A stretch of DNA of 64,000 nucleotides from contig NW_020654810.1 of assembly GCF_003589595.1 (NCBI RefSeq), positions 8,705,084 to 8,769,083 on the forward strand, given 5' to 3'. Below are positions 58,601 to 63,125 of the stretch, one piece after another (positions within the stretch are counted from its first letter, which is position 1; each line of letters opens with the position of its first letter). The translations under genes were made by a program, and so were the position numbers. The notes under the pieces are model-generated. The model did not search any database. It had not been told where the DNA came from and worked only from the letters and a program-made list of their open reading frames with translations. Source of the DNA: Hyposmocoma kahamanoa (lineage: Eukaryota > Arthropoda > Insecta > Lepidoptera > Cosmopterigidae).

Positions 58601-58993
58601 GCCGGGAGAAATATTTGTATGGCCTACATTTATTTCTCTCGTGAGTTTGGGTGTAATTTGTGTTTGTCTATGTGTGTGTCCATGGCACCCGCGACACAGG
58701 GTTTCCCTAGTGCGGGGCTATGTTGAGTGTGTGCGTTATTAATTTTGCCTATGGAATAAACGATTCTTTGACTTTGTATGGTTGCAGTATTTTGACACCT
58801 CGTTTTATTGCAGTTGAAGCAGCTTATGCTAAAGTTCGACCCCGAGGAGGAGGAGGACGAGGAGGCCCAGGCCGGCGGGGCCACTGCCACCGCTACCGCC
58901 AACGCCAGCGCCGGCACGAGCTTGGGCGCGGGAGCCGCAGGGGGCGCGAAGGGCGGGGGCGCCGACCCCGCGCCGCCCCCGCCCGCCACCTAG
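31568..58993 (+). CDS. Nipped-B: Nipped-B / NIPBL (Scc2), cohesin loader
   Basis: Nipped-B/NIPBL with MAU2 loads the cohesin ring onto chromosomes in the nucleus and also affects gene activation. 25 coding exons, listed separately, all with consistent phases: 5,955 nt, 1,984 residues, close to Drosophila Nipped-B (about 2,000) and shorter than vertebrate NIPBL (about 2,800), which has a longer disordered N-terminal half. Order: N-terminal MAU2-binding segment (1-80, starting NERDIPSVPITTLAGVASLTD), a Ser/Asn/Pro/Gln-rich disordered part (about 80-380), a charged stretch (350-420), then HEAT-repeat hook (about 480-1900) with the cohesin HEAT segment near 1085-1130 (AIRTKAMKCLAMIVEADPS) and the Nipped-B C-terminal domain near 1325-1640. 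The end is acidic and then Ala/Gly/Pro-rich. Introns hold many repeats. Upstream is a divergent THAP gene about 2.4 kb away. Confidence 0.96.
32823..32991 (+). CDS. Nipped-B: Nipped-B exon 2 (residues 23-79)
   Basis: Acceptor TTTCAG; encodes LPVLPLPTPLPSTLNNKSQ and HPRVAEEAAILLATQDDN, the conserved region next to the N-terminus; donor GTAAGA in phase 2. Confidence 0.93.
33290..33491 (-). repeat. SINE family A in Nipped-B intron 2
   Basis: Minus strand: GGTTCAATTCACAGGCCAGG (decayed B box) and the standard body ending GTGTGTGCGTTA. Confidence 0.83.
33638..34224 (+). CDS. Nipped-B: Nipped-B exon 3 (residues 79-275)
   Basis: 587 nt between TTTCAG and GTATGT. Encodes DLKDESIPNAISPAPEQQTP and then a long Ser/Asn/Gln/Pro-rich disordered stretch. 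Confidence 0.93.
34300..34502 (+). CDS. Nipped-B: Nipped-B exon 4 (residues 275-342)
   Basis: Between TTACAG and GTAAGG. Pro/Gln/Ala-rich (PSPLRQEPQVPQPSMGAP), then SRFPVVKIGRLS. The open frame runs on 15 nt past the donor to a stop, which shows that splicing is needed. Confidence 0.9.
34594..34828 (+). CDS. Nipped-B: Nipped-B exon 5 (residues 343-421)
   Basis: Between TTGCAG and GTATTC. Charged: ESDSDDNIPLKPKSS, then the basic-acidic REKNWEAVKRKHEEASKKEE, probably helical. Confidence 0.92.
35260..35421 (+). CDS. Nipped-B: Nipped-B exon 6 (residues 421-475)
   Basis: Between TTTCAG and GTAAGC, phase 1 at both ends. Encodes RPKLRKVERRLVPVLEMLSV and ETNTYQKFNKLIESVFETIE, the start of the folded region. 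Confidence 0.92.
35422..37275. other. Nipped-B intron 6
   Basis: 1.85 kb, AT-rich. A 129-codon open frame at 36625-37014 has no recognisable product and strongly AT-driven composition. Confidence 0.6.
37276..37463 (+). CDS. Nipped-B: Nipped-B exon 7 (residues 475-537)
   Basis: Acceptor TTTTAG, donor GTGAGT. Encodes GTDIPEELLLPRYQLQELCS and KLKNLGAMGSIPSDRLVRLL, a very conserved NIPBL block. The open frame extends upstream into the intron, but phase with exon 6 and homology place the start here. Confidence 0.9.
37868..37950 (-). repeat. tRNA-like SINE head fragment in Nipped-B intron 7
   Basis: Minus strand GGTCCCGGGTTTGATTCCCA is a B-box-like segment. It resembles the plus-strand fragment at about 46305-46395 (GATTCCCGGTAGGACCAATT). 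Confidence 0.5.
38105..38348 (+). CDS. Nipped-B: Nipped-B exon 8 (residues 538-619)
   Basis: Between TTACAG and GTAAGT. Encodes LERVMCASDACLTALYIMTS and VFLEDVIDRIVMFIKFQLNN, characteristic of NIPBL/Nipped-B. Confidence 0.94.
38458..38990 (-). mobile_element. RTE-type LINE 3' fragment in Nipped-B intron 8
   Basis: Minus-strand frame 38519-38806 reads MERALLGVSLMDRIPNEVIH, KLKWQWVGHVCRRVDRRWSR and GRPAATWTDDLSKVAGSDWM, the C-terminus common to RTE endonuclease-reverse transcriptases. Upstream (38810-38990) further decayed coding sequence (LGWAAFRKLSHIF) is readable with frameshifts. The end (CCAGCAGTGGAGGCG, minus strand) is the usual LINE 3' tail. Transcribed antisense to Nipped-B. Confidence 0.85.
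39147..39394 (+). CDS. Nipped-B: Nipped-B exon 9 (residues 619-701)
   Basis: Acceptor CCACAG, weak donor GTTTGT chosen because it gives the phase-0 join LVTT/IFTKYEQHRR. Begins with a GC-rich Arg/Gly segment, then VGVSPFFVENVSELQLSALK. Confidence 0.88.
39882..40124 (+). CDS. Nipped-B: Nipped-B exon 10 (residues 702-782)
   Basis: Between TTACAG and GTAAGT. Encodes IFTKYEQHRRLLLEDILASI and MLTALVLQLVQCVVTLPETL, then a Lys/Glu/Asp-rich tail. Confidence 0.94.
40187..40440 (+). repeat. Repeat family E
   Basis: CCTGTGAAAGAGTTCGTCCA to GGACAGGCATGTAGCTTACC; lacks the last part. Confidence 0.75.
41503..41590 (-). repeat. tRNA-like repeat family D
   Basis: Plus strand AATTCCTTCGATCCGGCCGG and TGCCAGACGCTATACCAACT; on the minus strand this gives a tRNA-like head with GTTTGAATCCGGCCGG as B box. 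Closely similar to 62085-62160. No complete cloverleaf, so not called a tRNA gene. Confidence 0.6.
41770..41898. repeat. ~45-bp inverted repeat in Nipped-B intron 10
   Basis: Left TTAAATTTTTATTGAATTGA (from 41772) continuing TATTCAATTATTTTTTGTGA; right arm, from about 41852, is its complement with few mismatches. The left-arm sequence recurs at 61998-62030. Confidence 0.75.
43451..43724 (+). mobile_element. MITE family G, full-length, in Nipped-B intron 10
   Basis: Ends TAACCGACTTCAAAAACAAG and (reverse complement) TAAAAAAACCAACCTCAAAA form imperfect inverted repeats; body GTTGGAAAGAGGGTACCTCA and GGAAATATTCCACCTC shared with 16265-16525. Confidence 0.75.
43797..44015 (+). CDS. Nipped-B: Nipped-B exon 11 (residues 783-855)
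   Basis: Between TTACAG and GTAAGT, after a 3.7-kb intron. Encodes FRPLFENFVHDLLTTVNKPE followed by WPATELLLSLLG, one of the most conserved NIPBL blocks. Confidence 0.95.
44248..45180 (+). CDS. Nipped-B: Nipped-B exon 12 (residues 856-1166)
   Basis: Largest coding exon, 933 nt, between ACCAG and a weak donor GTGTGT. Contains MSVRVASLEYLGLVAARLRR, HFYITQWYRDM, a charged low-complexity insert at about residues 972-1012 (Lys-rich then Glu/Asp/Ser-rich, nuclear-localisation-like and a likely casein kinase target), and the cohesin HEAT segment IRTKAMKCLAMIVEADPSVL at 1096-1115. Confidence 0.95.
45266..45586 (+). CDS. Nipped-B: Nipped-B exon 13 (residues 1167-1273)
   Basis: Between TCACAG and GTGAGT. 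Encodes DTGVSVRKRVIKILKDICIE and CVKMIRRVNDEEGIRKLVME, near-invariant HEAT repeats of the family. Confidence 0.96.
45665..45803 (+). CDS. Nipped-B: Nipped-B exon 14 (residues 1274-1320)
   Basis: Short 78-bp intron before it; acceptor TTTTAG, donor GTAAAA. Encodes LFKPKEDKDD and VACQQIVDCLIENLLQLEES. Confidence 0.9.
45969..46093 (+). CDS. Nipped-B: Nipped-B exon 15 (residues 1320-1361)
   Basis: Between TTCCAG and GTGAGT. Encodes ILACLSTLHLFAKIRPQLLV and HALTLQPYLSLKC, the start of the Nipped-B C-terminal domain. Confidence 0.93.
46305..46395 (+). repeat. tRNA-like SINE head fragment in Nipped-B intron 15
   Basis: CTCGGTAGCCCGA and GAATTCGATTCCCGGTAGGA look like A and B boxes. Confidence 0.5.
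46396..46880 (-). mobile_element. Jockey/CR1-like LINE fragment (reverse transcriptase) in Nipped-B intron 15
   Basis: Minus strand reads ERVPQGSLLSAKLFRLYIND directly followed by MLIPSTYAYADDSTVVARYL, i.e. the reverse transcriptase catalytic YADD box with the preceding PQGS block, then FNAAKTQACVLSTKR and RLQLLGMDLSSNFNF. About 150 codons are uninterrupted; both ends truncated. Confidence 0.85.
47035..47095 (+). repeat. Short dispersed repeat
   Basis: GGTGACAATAAAACTTTAGG to CCAAAATGCAAATG, similar to 62567-62615 (GGTGACAATAAAACTAGTGT to CGAAATGCAAAT). Confidence 0.5.
47152..47386 (+). CDS. Nipped-B: Nipped-B exon 16 (residues 1362-1440)
   Basis: Between TTCCAG and GTAAGT. Encodes LELVVPLMEHPSEVFLAQLE and the Cys/Ala-rich helix IASCIACLAAIVNTLTHNYK. 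Confidence 0.94.
47881..48035 (+). CDS. Nipped-B: Nipped-B exon 17 (residues 1440-1491)
   Basis: Too short and GC-rich to stand out as an open frame. Acceptor CGCTAG is weak, donor GTGAGT is good. Reads GVLLQWKHSWQRNPDVTRTA and RRALFIVGLLLRYFDFTDPQ; the latter matches the family's RSLFTVG..CRHFDF region and the phases fit both neighbours. The middle (TRTAHTRPHFRR) is a lineage-specific linker. Confidence 0.85.
48164..48342. mobile_element. MITE family F, full-length, in Nipped-B intron 17
   Basis: AGGGTCGTATTCTAGAACTC at the left, and its inverse (GAGTTCTGGAATACGACCCT) at the right; arms of at least 45 bp with few mismatches. An inner copy of GGAAATACGACCCTAATGGC makes it a compound fold-back. 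Confidence 0.85.
48346..48549 (+). repeat. SINE family A in Nipped-B intron 17
   Basis: Abuts the family F MITE. CGTGGCCGAACGGTTACCAT, then a damaged B box (GGTCCCGGATTCG), body and GTGTGTGCGTA. Confidence 0.83.
49502..49766 (+). CDS. Nipped-B: Nipped-B exon 18 (residues 1492-1580)
   Basis: Between TTACAG and GTGAGT. Encodes FVGLEDEDFVSNTLKALGSV and VLRNIEMYLQEEEQRMIRQD. Confidence 0.94.
49872..49915 (+). repeat. Repeat family E, 3' end fragment
   Basis: CAGCGCACGACTTGTTCATC and A-rich tail, in Nipped-B intron 18. Confidence 0.55.
49943..50133 (+). CDS. Nipped-B: Nipped-B exon 19 (residues 1580-1643)
   Basis: Between CTTCAG and GTAAGT. Encodes LKEMGDVSSGMASTVIQLYL and VLAQGLVHPVQ, a strongly conserved block. 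Confidence 0.95.
50423..50560 (-). repeat. SINE family C in Nipped-B intron 19
   Basis: GACAACATCACATACTTTGC, ATAACACTTGTGTTA and ACCCAGACAGTGTGC; diverged minus-strand copy of 10540-10755. Confidence 0.6.
50663..50859 (+). CDS. Nipped-B: Nipped-B exon 20 (residues 1644-1709)
   Basis: Between TTCCAG and GTATGT, phase 2 at the end. Encodes ADKNLQEIDKKYPGFIHMKA and LSYQLQKIL. Confidence 0.95.
51108..51231 (+). CDS. Nipped-B: Nipped-B exon 21 (residues 1709-1750)
   Basis: Between AACAG and GTGAGT. Encodes LPSALNGFLYSLLRNTRPQR and RALILSLLKQFDDVS. No long open frame shows it; homology and phase define it. Confidence 0.92.
51501..51566 (-). repeat. SINE family B 3' tail fragment
   Basis: ATCATCAACCCATTTATAAA and GGTCTCCTCTCAGGCGAGG, the inverse of 8280-8345. 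Confidence 0.6.
51560..51748 (+). repeat. Repeat family E, 3' two thirds
   Basis: GGTGAAATTACAGGCACATG through GGGCACGACTTGTTAGCC and TATTATAAAAAAA. Confidence 0.72.
51948..52141 (-). repeat. SINE family B in Nipped-B intron 21
   Basis: Minus strand: TGCCGTGGTAGCCTAATGGT, GGGTCCGAATCCGGGTTCGC (B box), then GGAAAACATCGTGATCAAAC and TTCACAACCCTCGGAAAACA. Confidence 0.8.
52343..52794. mobile_element. Fold-back element with ~38-bp inverted repeats in Nipped-B intron 21
   Basis: GGCCATCGAGTATATAACCA and GAAATAGAGACGAAATA at the left; the complement ending TATACTCGATGGCC at the right. No coding capacity; target duplication not clear. Confidence 0.7.
52797..53529. mobile_element. Degenerate hAT-like element carrying a nested MITE F
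   Basis: Ends TAGCGATGAAAGAGTCTTTT and (reverse complement) TAGTGATGAAAGAGACTGTC. Interior rich in GAGTCG/CGACTC and AAGTCTT motifs. Flanking octamers ATGGCCGT and ATGGTCAT agree in 6 of 8 bases, so a decayed 8-bp duplication is possible. The family F MITE at 52913-53079 has jumped into it. Confidence 0.55.
52913..53079. mobile_element. MITE family F, full-length
   Basis: Terminal 30 bases AGGGTCGTATTCCAGAACTC... agree with the inverse right end in 29 of 30 positions. TTA/TAA adjoin the ends. Confidence 0.87.
53941..54157 (-). repeat. Repeat family E
   Basis: GATAGGACGAACAAGTCGTG to CCCATGTGCCTGTAATTTCA; 5' end (on the minus strand) missing. Confidence 0.72.
54611..54757 (+). CDS. Nipped-B: Nipped-B exon 22 (residues 1751-1799)
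   Basis: Between TTCCAG and GTAAGT after a 3.4-kb intron. Encodes MLYLADNLGYFPFQVQDEPL and FIIHHIDIIISTSGSNLLQH. Confidence 0.95.
55500..55612 (-). repeat. SINE family C in Nipped-B intron 22
   Basis: GAAACAACGACGCTACCGCA, ACCCAGACCCGAGAC and AAAAGTTAGTTTTCTACAC, inverse of 10618-10690. Confidence 0.7.
55698..55891 (+). CDS. Nipped-B: Nipped-B exon 23 (residues 1800-1864)
   Basis: Between CCACAG and GTAAGT. Acidic (DEEEDDEVAETLLAQLP), then CLLLLVLKQHLKQLYGFTDA; GC-rich relative to the introns. Confidence 0.93.
55930..56300 (+). mobile_element. Non-LTR retrotransposon fragment (reverse transcriptase C-terminus) in Nipped-B intron 23
   Basis: One frame reads YNVHMERIESVRRRFLRCK, then another SVDRLRKFNMISLEDRRQVS and DLSTLHKIVNSTLDSQLIEL. 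The order ..R.ESVQRRFLR..(L..LE.RR...L..LHKIVN) is the C-terminus of jockey/CR1-like LINE polyproteins. A frameshift separates the two parts. Confidence 0.78.
56605..56705. repeat. Repeat related to family D
   Basis: AAAACTCCTTCGATCCTGCT at the left and CCAGCCGGATCGAAGGATTT at the right are near inverse, enclosing GACACGAACCAGCGACTG, a degenerate tRNA-like B box. Confidence 0.5.
57148..57427. mobile_element. MITE with 17-bp terminal inverted repeats in Nipped-B intron 23
   Basis: AAGGCTGGTTTCACAGC at the left (57148-57164) and exact inverse GCTGTGAAACCAGCCTT at the right (57411-57427). GC-richer interior with repeated GCAGAT/GCGGA motifs. TA-rich flanks; superfamily unclear. Confidence 0.82.
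57903..58086 (+). CDS. Nipped-B: Nipped-B exon 24 (residues 1864-1925)
   Basis: Between TTTCAG and GTACGA. Encodes KINQYSPSEAAKVYEKAISR, the conserved SPSE.AKVY motif, and EDDEFDELDERGRRRLVDDY. Confidence 0.94.
58342..58399. repeat. 23-bp inverted repeat in Nipped-B intron 24
   Basis: Arms 58343-58365 and 58377-58399 (CTAGATTCCACACAATTATG...) match in 22 of 23 positions, loop 11 nt. Confidence 0.85.
58541..58741 (+). repeat. SINE family A, full-length, in Nipped-B intron 24
   Basis: CCGTGGCCGAACGGTTACGA, GGTTTGATTCCCGGGCCGGG, and the complete body to TTGAGTGTGTGCGTTATTAA. Lies 70 bp before the last exon. Confidence 0.88.
58814..58993 (+). CDS. Nipped-B: Nipped-B exon 25, C-terminus (residues 1926-1984)
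   Basis: Acceptor TTGCAG. LKQLMLKFDPEEEEDEEAQ corresponds to the family's LMEHLDPDEEEEE motif; the rest is Ala/Thr/Gly/Pro low complexity, ending PPPPAT and TAG. Some relatives continue for 100 or more further residues; here the stop is in a very GC-rich exon. Confidence 0.88.
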   Translation: MKQLMLKFDPEEEEDEEAQAGGATATATANASAGTSLGAGAAGGAKGGGADPAPPPPAT

Positions 58994-59297
58994 CCGACGC
59001 CCCGCGGCACCGCCCGATAGACTCAATACTTATACAGTGTATTATAGTGCTTGCCGGCGTTGCTCCGATGAGAGCTAGGTGTCGCCCGGCTTCTTTCGTT
59101 GAGAAGACTCGATTTATGTTCTGGATTATTTATTTCCGTCGGGGCCCCGCACAGGCGGAGGCGCCGCGGCAGGCGACCGCTAAGACCGTTGTTGTACATT
59201 ATACCGGCGGCCCGCCGGCCGCGCCCGCCTCCCGCGGCGATCTTAAATACTTTATATTAGTTATATTTGAGAAACTCGATTTGTTTTTATATTAAAG
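58994..59297 (+). other. Nipped-B 3' UTR, proximal part
   Basis: GC-rich at first, then AT-rich. ATTAAA at 59291-59296 is a candidate poly(A) signal; AATAAA at 60408-60413 is a distal alternative that would reach the convergent gene. Confidence 0.4.
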
Positions 59298-60425
59298 TCT
59301 TGTGTGTAGATAATTTTTATGAAGAATATAAAGTATATGTAACAACAGTGATGTCTGTCTTTCGCATTCGATTATTCCAGTTTGTGTTGTTTGAATGTCG
59401 TATAGTTGCTGAATCTATTTTGTCATTCGATTGGTGTAAGAGATTTTTTCGGTGGTTATACCGGTATCCGGTTGGATGAAAAGAACGTGTGTGAGTGTTG
59501 GGCGAAGTGCGAATGATTTGCCCCTGCTGACACAGAATTAGAACAAATTCTGCATAATTTATGCACATTATAATTTTGTGTACCGGAAATTAATTTATAT
59601 GTGTTAAAAATGTAGATTTTGCAATTATCTGCATTTCTTATGAATAAGAGGAAACATTAAAGTTGCAAAGATAGATTTTTTACAAATATTATTTTTCTAT
59701 TTATAACCCTATAATGAGTATTTTAGATATCACGAGTACAAAGTATATAATACAAGTTTACATTTCTAAAAATGATGGGTTCGTACAACTCTAAACTTAT
59801 ATTCAAGTGCGTGTCACAAGTAATACATTTCTTTCAATGTCTATTTGTATGATCCCACCATTTTACCTTGTACAAAATAATTTAAACCTAAAGTACTGTT
59901 TTGAAATGCGACTGTAAAACGTTACGATAAATAACCTAAACAATGTGTTGCAAGTTGATAGAAACCAAGCATTAAATGTAATGAATCCAGTTACTATCGC
60001 ATGTCAAAACTGCACTCTATAAATAAATCAATTTATAACACAGTACCAAGGTTTTTATGCGTTGTCCTAAAATGAAGTCAATACTGTTAACCAAGGACAA
60101 AAACGAAACTGATTACAAAGACCTAATTCGTTTCCCTGCCTCGTACCCCCAGATATAATAAACCCTTTTCTACCTAAGCACCACGCTTTTGTAAAGACAA
60201 AAACTGCCCGTCATCAAGGTCTCATATTTACATGATTTTTGCTTTAGCAATGCAACTGGCCGTTTGAAACTGAGCAGAATATTTTTTTTGTGAAACGCAT
60301 CCTAAACATTAGGAATGTAGCATAAATTTGTCAACCTGCTACTGTAAACCAGTTTATAAACTTTGTATGGGCTTGTTATATATATAGTATAACCCGCCAG
60401 CGTTTATAATAAATAATAAGAAATA
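59298..60425. other. Spacer between convergent Nipped-B and the unidentified minus-strand gene
   Basis: AT-rich; probably 3' UTR of one or both genes. No repeat family recognised. Confidence 0.4.
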
Positions 60426-60590
60426 TTAGCAAGAGACTTTTTTCTCCCGTTCGTCGGAGACGGCGAACTTGTTGCAAAGGAAGAAAATGAGCATCTCTGA
60501 GTCCGGCTTCACTTTGCCCTGCTCAATCAGACGCCGAAGATTGCGTATGCGCTGCTTATGGGGGTATTCGCGCTGCTGAGTTGTTTGTCT
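60426..60590 (-). CDS. Terminal coding exon of an unidentified gene
   Basis: On the minus strand, a good acceptor (poly-pyrimidine then CAG at 60591) opens a 165-nt frame of 54 residues that ends in TAA. It reads RQTTQQREYPHKQRIRNLRR, then LIEQGKVKPDSEMLIFFLCN, then KFAVSDEREKKVSC. Base use is higher in GC than the surroundings and the frame is clean, which supports a real exon. The peptide is basic and probably helical. I do not recognise the family. Upstream exons would lie beyond 61.6 kb or outside the window; the acceptor is followed directly by a fold-back repeat. It is tail-to-tail with Nipped-B. Confidence 0.65.
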   Translation of the reverse strand, partial: RQTTQQREYPHKQRIRNLRRLIEQGKVKPDSEMLIFFLCNKFAVSDEREKKVSC

Positions 60591-60639
60591 CTGAAAAAAA
60601 AAAGTACGTTTCTGGTCATCTTCAAGATGATATTACAGC

Positions 60640-61641
60640 GTGAGAGTCAGAACGGCGGATCCTGACAAATTTGATATGAAAAAAATGTACCAAAATTGTA
60701 CTATTTAGAACTTATTCTTAAAAAATTTGTACCTCTATCATAACCATACATTTAGTATATAGGTACAAAATCTATGATCATAACGAAATTATAGCGAAAT
60801 CAAAATTGTAAACATTTTTGTAATTTTTTCAAATAAATTTCCGCCATTTATTTGGGTACCTAGGCAAAGGTTATATACCATACAGCCTCTTTATATGTCA
60901 GTATCTTTCCTTGTTTTGAGGGAAAAGGTGACAAGCGTCTTATATAGTTTATTTCATGCAAGCAATGGTCGGAAAGATACTGACAAATGAAGAGGCTGAA
61001 TGGTGGAATCTTTGCCTAGGTAACCAAATAAATGGCGGATTTTTGTTTAAAAAAAATTGCGAAAATATTTACAATTTTGATTTCGCTATAACTTCGTTAT
61101 GATAGAGGTACAATTTTTTTAAGAATAAGTACTAGATAGTACAATTTTGGTACTTTTTTTGGTACCAAATATGTCAGGATTCGCTAAGATGCACACGGCA
61201 CTCTGAAATCTCAACATATTTTGTCTTATATCTCAGAAACTAACCAGCAGATCGAGCTGGGTTTCCTTTACTTCAGAGTACTATTGAGGTACAAATTTTT
61301 GGAATAAGAAGTTTTTATAGTTATTAAATAAATACTAGTCATTCGAGGTGCCATATTGACAGTCAATACGGCGGCTGTACCTTTGATATTGCTATAACTT
61401 CGTTCTGATTGAGGTACAAATTTTTTAAACAGAAGTACCTACTAAATAGTTCAAATTAGGTACATTTTATGATTATCACTAGTATCAGGTTTCTTACCAC
61501 GGTATGACTTCTTATTATTTTCCCGATATTTCGGAACGGTTGCACGCTCCATGATCACGGGTTGACTGATTCAGTCAGACATTTTTTTGATACCAAATTT
61601 GTCAGGATCCATTAAGGTACACCCGCCATTCTGACTCTCAC
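60640..61641. mobile_element. 1-kb nested fold-back element
   Basis: Outer inverted repeats: GTGAGAGTCAGAACGGCGGA at the left and (reverse complement) GTGAGAGTCAGAATGGCGGG at the right, followed on both sides by GGATCCTGACAAATTTG. Inside, 60660-60925 and 60970-61195 form a second, longer inverted repeat (for example TTGTACCTCTATCATAACNA and CGCCATTTATTTGG on both arms). Motifs GAGGTACAA and TATAACTTCGTT recur four times. No coding capacity. Confidence 0.8.
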
Positions 61642-61997
61642 TATTATAGGGTGTTATTATGACGAGCTATTGCTCATTCCATGGCATCTATTCTGCCCAC
61701 CTTGTCATAACTAACATAATCGAAATTTTCAGCAGTTATGGGTAATTTTCAGCTTAGTTTTCTCTACCCAATTTTTATTATTTAAGTATTCGAGTTGCTA
61801 CACTTGAACATTAAATAATACTTCATGATAATATTCGAGAATACTTAAACACCACTGTAATTAGGTACAAAAGACTAACCTGAAACTTACCCTTATAAAC
61901 TTTTCTGGGATCAGTGAAACGAGATCTACAACCAACCCCCTCTAATCAGTTTTTTAATATCTTATTAAATTTAATTTCAATTCAATTTCTATTGAAT

Positions 61998-62160
61998 TGA
62001 TATTCAATTATTCTTTGTGAAATTACTCCACTAGATTGTAATATATTATCAATACAAAGATCGAACACTTAGAAAAAATTCCTTCGATCCGGCCGGATTC
62101 GAACTGACGTCTCCTAGCAAACCGTGCCAGACGCTATGCCAACTAAGCAACGGAACGAAC
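61998..62160 (-). repeat. tRNA-like repeat family D
   Basis: TTGAATTGATATTCAATTAT, then TTCCTTCGATCCGGCCGGAT and CGTGCCAGACGCTATGCCAA; same order as around 41503 but with the hairpin sequence on the other side. Confidence 0.6.
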
Positions 62161-62194
62161 CTTATTACCTATTAATAATTAGTTTCAATTATTA

Positions 62195-62345
62195 ATACAA
62201 AGATCGAACACAAGGAAAAATTCCTTCGACCTGACAGGACTTGAACCTGCGACTACGCTATACCGTAGCGTCGTTCTACCAACTAAGACACAGTCGACAA
62301 AATTCTTCTATGTGTCGGTTATGGCTCTTTGTATAGGGTTTTTTC
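62195..62345 (-). repeat. tRNA-like repeat family D, second copy
   Basis: AATTCCTTCGACCTGACAGG, ACTTGAACCTGCGACTACGC and CGTTCTACCAACTAAGACAC. Minus strand gives a tRNA-like head; cloverleaf incomplete. Confidence 0.5.
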
Positions 62346-62654
62346 AGTTTTCAACGCCGTAAGGTTCAAGTCCGGTCAGATTCAGTCAGGAGTCAGGAGT
62401 TTTTTTTGTGTTCGATCTTTATTATTACAAAATTAGTGGAGCAATTTCACAAAAAAATATATGAATATCACGGTGGTAAAACATCGTCAAATTAAATAAA
62501 AAATCAATTAATTATTTAGATTCAATTTTATTGGTAAGCATAATCAGCGTAATAGACATTTGATAAGGTGACAATAAAACTAGTGTCAGTATCTCGTAAG
62601 TTACCGAAATGCAAATACAAGTTCTGACAAGGAGGGCAGTATTGACCATTACTA

Positions 62655-63125
62655 AGGGTCTTATTCTAGAACTCTACTTAATGCCCAAGTCAGGATTGCA
62701 CTGGAAATACGACCCTAATGGCAGGGACTTGAGTATGATTTCGAGTGCTTTAAACCATACTCAAATCCTGACTAGAGCACTAAGTAGAGGAGTCGTATTC
62801 TAGAACTCTACTCAATGCTTAAGTCAGGATTGCACTGGAAACACAAGCACTGGAAATACGACCCTAATGTCAGGGACTTGAGTATGATTTCGAGTGCTTT
62901 AAACCATACTCAAATACTGACTTGAGCATTGAGTAGAGTTCTAGAATACGACCCTTAGTGTCGTATTCCAGAACTCTACTCAAGTCAGGACTTGAGTATT
63001 GCAGTGAGCACTGAAAATCATACTCAAGTCCTTGCCATTAGGGTCGTATTTCCAGTGCTTCAAATCACACTCAAGTCTGCTCAAATCCTGACTTGAGCAT
63101 TGAGTAGAGGTCTGGAATACGACAC
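62655..63125. mobile_element. Three tandem copies of MITE family F
   Basis: Copies at about 62655-62792, 62793-62957 and 62959-63125. Each has GTCGTATTC(T/C)AGAACTCT at one end and its inverse at the other, with the inner TGGAAATACGACCCTAATG motif in either orientation. Confidence 0.82.

Noticed and set aside
58720..59295. 191-codon open frame over the last Nipped-B exon
   Set aside because: Out of frame with Nipped-B; Arg/Gly-rich because of the GC-rich exon and 3' UTR.
62085..62160. Possible tRNA gene on the minus strand
   Set aside because: Repeated head of family D, no full cloverleaf seen by eye; tRNAscan-SE would decide.
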